Assembly (NCBI GenBank): GCA_016868295.1
Contig: VGHJ01000005.1
Coordinates: forward strand, 22,369 to 86,368
DNA from: Betaproteobacteria bacterium
GTDB lineage: Bacteria; Pseudomonadota; Gammaproteobacteria; Burkholderiales; Rhodocyclaceae
Length of the DNA: 64,000 nucleotides
Reading direction: 5' to 3'
In this document: piece by piece, positions 61,615 through 64,000 of the stretch
Numbering within the stretch: the stretch's first letter is position 1
How the letters are laid out: the number at the start of each line of letters is the position of its first letter
Translations under genes and position numbers: made by a program
The notes under the pieces: model-generated
Databases searched by the model: none
Told to the model about the DNA's origin: nothing
The model's input: the letters and a program-made list of their open reading frames with translations, nothing else

Positions 61615-62907
61615 ATGCAAGAAGCACTCATCGCCTTCGCCGTCATGCTGGGGCTGACGTTCCTGCGTCTGCCCATCGCCTTTTCCATGGCGCTGGTCGG
61701 CTTCCTCGGTTTCACCTACTTGGTGAACATCAATGCGGCGTTCTCCATGGTCGGCTCGGTGGCCTTCGAGACCGGCATGTCCTATACGCTTTCGATCGTG
61801 CCGCTATTCATCCTGATGGGCAATCTGGTGACCAAGGCCGGCCTCTCGGCCGAACTCTATCGCGTCTCCTACGCCTTTCTCGGCCACCGCCGCGGCGGCC
61901 TGGCGATGGCCACCATCCTCGCCTGCGGCGGCTTCGGCTCCGTCTGCGGTTCGAGCCTCGCCACCGCCGCCACCATGGCCAAGGTGGCCATGCCCTCGAT
62001 GCGCCAGTACGGCTATTCGGACGCCCTGGCGGCCGGCTCGATCGCCGCCGGCGGCACGCTGGGCATCCTCATCCCGCCCAGCGTGGTGATGGTGATCTAC
62101 GGCATCCTCACCGAGACCAACATCGGCAAGCTGTTCATCGCCGGCATCCTGCCCGGGCTGGTCGCCATCGCCTGCTACATTGCCGCGGTGGCGGTGACGG
62201 TGCGCGTCGATGCCAAGGCCGGACCGCGCGGCGAGCGAGTGTCCTGGCACGAGCGTCTCGCCGCCATCGGCGACGTCTGGGGCGTGCTGATCCTCTTCCT
62301 CGTCGTCATCGGCGGCATCTACGGCGGCATCTTCACGCCGACCGAGGCGGCCGGCATCGGCGCCGGCGGCGGGCTGGTTTTCCTGCTGGCGCGCCAGGGC
62401 TTCGACTGGCGCATGCTGCGCGTCATCCTGGTGGAGAGCGCCATCACCACCGGCATGATCTTCACCATCCTGATCGGCGCCCTGATCTTCGCCAACTTCA
62501 TCAATATGACCGGCATGCCGCAGGAACTGACGCAGTACGCCGAACATTTCCGCGAGACGCCGATCCTGGTCATCATCGCCATCCTGGTGATCTACTTCCT
62601 GCTCGGCTGCGTGCTGGAAAGCATGTCGATGATATTGCTCACGGTGCCGATGTTCTACCCGCTGGTGGCCCACCTCGGCTACGACCTGATCTGGTTCGGC
62701 ATCATCGTCGTCGTCGTCACCGAGATCAGCATGATCACGCCGCCGGTCGGCCTCAACGTCTTCGTGCTGCGCAGCGTGCTGCCGGACGTGCCGACGCGAA
62801 CCGTGTTCCGCGGCGTCATGCCCTTCATCGTCGCCGACATCGTGCGCCTCGGCATCCTGGTCGCCTTTCCGGGGATCACGCTGTACCTGACGCAGTTCGT
62901 CAAATAA
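61615..62907 (+). CDS. TRAP transporter large permease (DctM)
   Basis: 430 residues with about 12 membrane segments: MLGLTFLRLPIAFSMALVGF, CGGFGSVCGSSLATAATMAKVAMPSM, AAGGTLGILIPPSVVMVIYGI and ITPPVGLNVFVL are standard DctM motifs. It carries the sodium-coupled transport step. Ten bases after dctQ, so a P-Q-M operon. Confidence 0.9.
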   Translation: MQEALIAFAVMLGLTFLRLPIAFSMALVGFLGFTYLVNINAAFSMVGSVAFETGMSYTLSIVPLFILMGNLVTKAGLSAELYRVSYAFLGHRRGGLAMATILACGGFGSVCGSSLATAATMAKVAMPSMRQYGYSDALAAGSIAAGGTLGILIPPSVVMVIYGILTETNIGKLFIAGILPGLVAIACYIAAVAVTVRVDAKAGPRGERVSWHERLAAIGDVWGVLILFLVVIGGIYGGIFTPTEAAGIGAGGGLVFLLARQGFDWRMLRVILVESAITTGMIFTILIGALIFANFINMTGMPQELTQYAEHFRETPILVIIAILVIYFLLGCVLESMSMILLTVPMFYPLVAHLGYDLIWFGIIVVVVTEISMITPPVGLNVFVLRSVLPDVPTRTVFRGVMPFIVADIVRLGILVAFPGITLYLTQFVK

Positions 62908-62923
62908 CCAAGCTGGTCCGGAC

Positions 62924-62967
62924 TTGCCTGCGGGCGGGCTTGGGCTAGAATGATTTGTATACTGTAC
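62924..62967 (+). promoter_or_regulatory. Promoter with GntR-type operator before the indolepyruvate oxidoreductase gene
   Basis: TTGCCT (62924-62929), 16-bp spacer, TAGAAT (62946-62951), then TGTATACTGTAC (62956-62967) covering the expected transcription start. The operator shares TGTATAC and GTA with the two 14-mers upstream of the GntR and OYE-family genes. Confidence 0.65.
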
Positions 62968-62983
62968 GCAAAGGAAACCGCCC

Positions 62984-64000
62984 ATGACGCTGGCGCCGGT
63001 GACACTCGAGGACAAGTACAGGCTCGACCATGGCCGGGTGTTCCTCACCGGCGTGCAGGCCCTGGCCCGCCTGCCCATGCTGCAGCAGGCGCGCGACCGC
63101 GCCGCGGGGCTCAACACCGCCGGCTACGTCTCCGGCTACCGCGGTTCGCCGCTCGGCGGCCTCGACACCGCACTGCACGATGCGCGCGCCTTCCTCGCGC
63201 AGCACAACATCAAGTTCCAGCCGGGCGTGAACGAGGACCTCGCCGCCACCGCCGTCTGGGGCACGCAGCAGCTTCATCTCTTTCCCAAACCCCAGGTCGA
63301 CGGCATCTTCGCCATGTGGTACGGCAAGGGACCCGGCGTCGACCGCTGCGGCGACGTCTTCAAGCACGCCAACTACGCCGGCACGGCGAAGCACGGCGGC
63401 GTGCTGCTGATCGCCGGCGACGACCACTCGGCGCGCTCCTCCGCCGTCGCCCACCAGAGCGAGCACATGTTCTCGGCCTGCGGCATCCCGGTGCTGGCGC
63501 CGGCCGGCCTGCAGGACTACCTCGACCTCGGCCTGCACGGCTGGGCCATGTCGCGCTACTCCGGCTGCTGGGTGGCGATGAAGACCACCTCCGACACCGT
63601 CGAGAGCTCGGCCACCGTCGAGGTCGATCCGCAGCGCGTTGTCATCCGACTGCCGGAGGATTTCACGCTGCCGCCCGACGGCGTCAACATCCGCTGGCCC
63701 GACCCGCAGCTGGTGCAGGAGCACCGCATGCACGAGTCGAAGGTGTATGCGGCCCTCGCCTACGCCCGCGCCAACAAGCTCAACTACCTGGTCTACGACA
63801 GCCCGCGGCCGCGGCTGGGCATCATCGCCTGCGGCAAGGCCTACCTCGATGTGCGTCAGGCGCTCGACGACCTCGGCATCGATGCCAACGTCGCCGCCGA
63901 CATCGGCCTGCGTCTCTACAAGGTCGGCATGCCCTGGCCGCTCGAGGCCGACGGCGTGCGCCACTTCGCCGAGGGGCTGGAGGAGATCCTCGTCGTCGAA
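62984..64000 (+). CDS. Indolepyruvate:ferredoxin oxidoreductase (fused IorA-IorB type), N-terminal part
   Basis: 339 codons are in the window; the gene continues past the right edge. The sequence LEDKYRLDHGRVFLTGVQALARLPMLQQ and NTAGYVSGYRGSPLGGLD opens the proteobacterial fused enzyme of about 1,150 residues, with PGVNEDLAATAVWGTQQ and GDDHSARSSAVAHQSEH following. It oxidatively decarboxylates indolepyruvate (or other aryl-pyruvates) to the acyl-CoA while reducing ferredoxin. Its operator ties it to the indoleacetate regulon: it would feed indoleacetyl-CoA from tryptophan and provide reduced ferredoxin. AAAGGAAAC precedes the start. Confidence 0.82.
   Translation, partial: MTLAPVTLEDKYRLDHGRVFLTGVQALARLPMLQQARDRAAGLNTAGYVSGYRGSPLGGLDTALHDARAFLAQHNIKFQPGVNEDLAATAVWGTQQLHLFPKPQVDGIFAMWYGKGPGVDRCGDVFKHANYAGTAKHGGVLLIAGDDHSARSSAVAHQSEHMFSACGIPVLAPAGLQDYLDLGLHGWAMSRYSGCWVAMKTTSDTVESSATVEVDPQRVVIRLPEDFTLPPDGVNIRWPDPQLVQEHRMHESKVYAALAYARANKLNYLVYDSPRPRLGIIACGKAYLDVRQALDDLGIDANVAADIGLRLYKVGMPWPLEADGVRHFAEGLEEILVVE

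Overview
The window is GC-rich, gene-dense DNA from a betaproteobacterium, most likely a denitrifying Rhodocyclales-type organism. Three things suggest this: the housekeeping blocks have the betaproteobacterial order (rpoE-rseA-rseB-rseC-mucD; yceD-rpmF-plsX-fabH-fabD-fabG-acpP-fabF; dapC-dapD-pilU-dapE-prmB), there is an oxygen-sensitive class I benzoyl-CoA reductase of the Azoarcus (Bzd) subtype, and a complete anaerobic indoleacetate gene set of the kind described in Azoarcus/Aromatoleum is present. No rRNA, tRNA, CRISPR array, insertion sequence or phage gene was recognised.

Region 1 (1-28,200) is chromosomal core. From the left it holds the sigma-E operon (minus strand), nadB (plus), the fatty-acid/phospholipid operon from yceD to fabF (minus), maf and a tetrapyrrole-methylase-fold methyltransferase (plus), a minus-strand run of S49 peptidase, Rieske protein, HAD phosphatase and rluC, then rne with a long structured leader, a tyrosine phosphatase, uvrB, an EamA transporter, and the lysine-pathway genes dapC/dapD/dapE around pilU and prmB. 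A single-domain response regulator ends this part.

Region 2 (about 27,560-39,780) is the benzoyl-CoA (bzd) module, split into two divergent units by a 538-bp AT-richer spacer. Leftward run bzdN-O-P-Q (ATP-dependent benzoyl-CoA reductase), the ferredoxin bzdM and three small accessory genes (95-aa protein, GNAT acetyltransferase, PHP protein). Rightward run bzdV (ferredoxin reductase) and bzdW-X-Y (dienoyl-CoA hydratase, hydroxyacyl-CoA dehydrogenase, ring-opening hydrolase). The spacer has two near-consensus FNR-type boxes, each about 42 bp upstream of a predicted start and each followed by an identical TAGAAT -10, so both units look anaerobically activated.

Region 3 (39,801-64,000) is the peripheral pathway. 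It holds a divergent old-yellow-enzyme-family oxidoreductase, a GntR regulator, then thiolase, CoA ligase, a two-subunit hydantoinase-like hydrolase, acyl-CoA dehydrogenase, a two-subunit B12 mutase, a three-subunit molybdenum hydroxylase, a family III CoA transferase and a dehydrogenase/hydratase fusion. This enzyme set and order match the published anaerobic indole-3-acetate (iaa) cluster: ring hydroxylation, hydrolytic opening of the oxindole, CoA activation, carbon-skeleton rearrangement, oxidative decarboxylation and beta-oxidation to 2-aminobenzoyl-CoA, which the neighbouring bzd enzymes could dearomatise. A TRAP transporter and the start of an indolepyruvate:ferredoxin oxidoreductase follow. 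Three copies of a TGTATAC(A/T)GTA operator (before the oxidoreductase, the GntR gene and the indolepyruvate oxidoreductase) define a candidate local regulon.

Unusual structure beyond the genes: three iaa gene junctions are bridged by tiny reading frames made of repetitive palindromic DNA whose start and stop overlap the flanking genes exactly; a related inverted copy supplies the C-terminal tail of the iron-sulfur subunit; a 387-bp spacer in the operon is densely folded; and a dispersed AT-rich word, GACTGACTTTT, occurs far more often than chance across the window.
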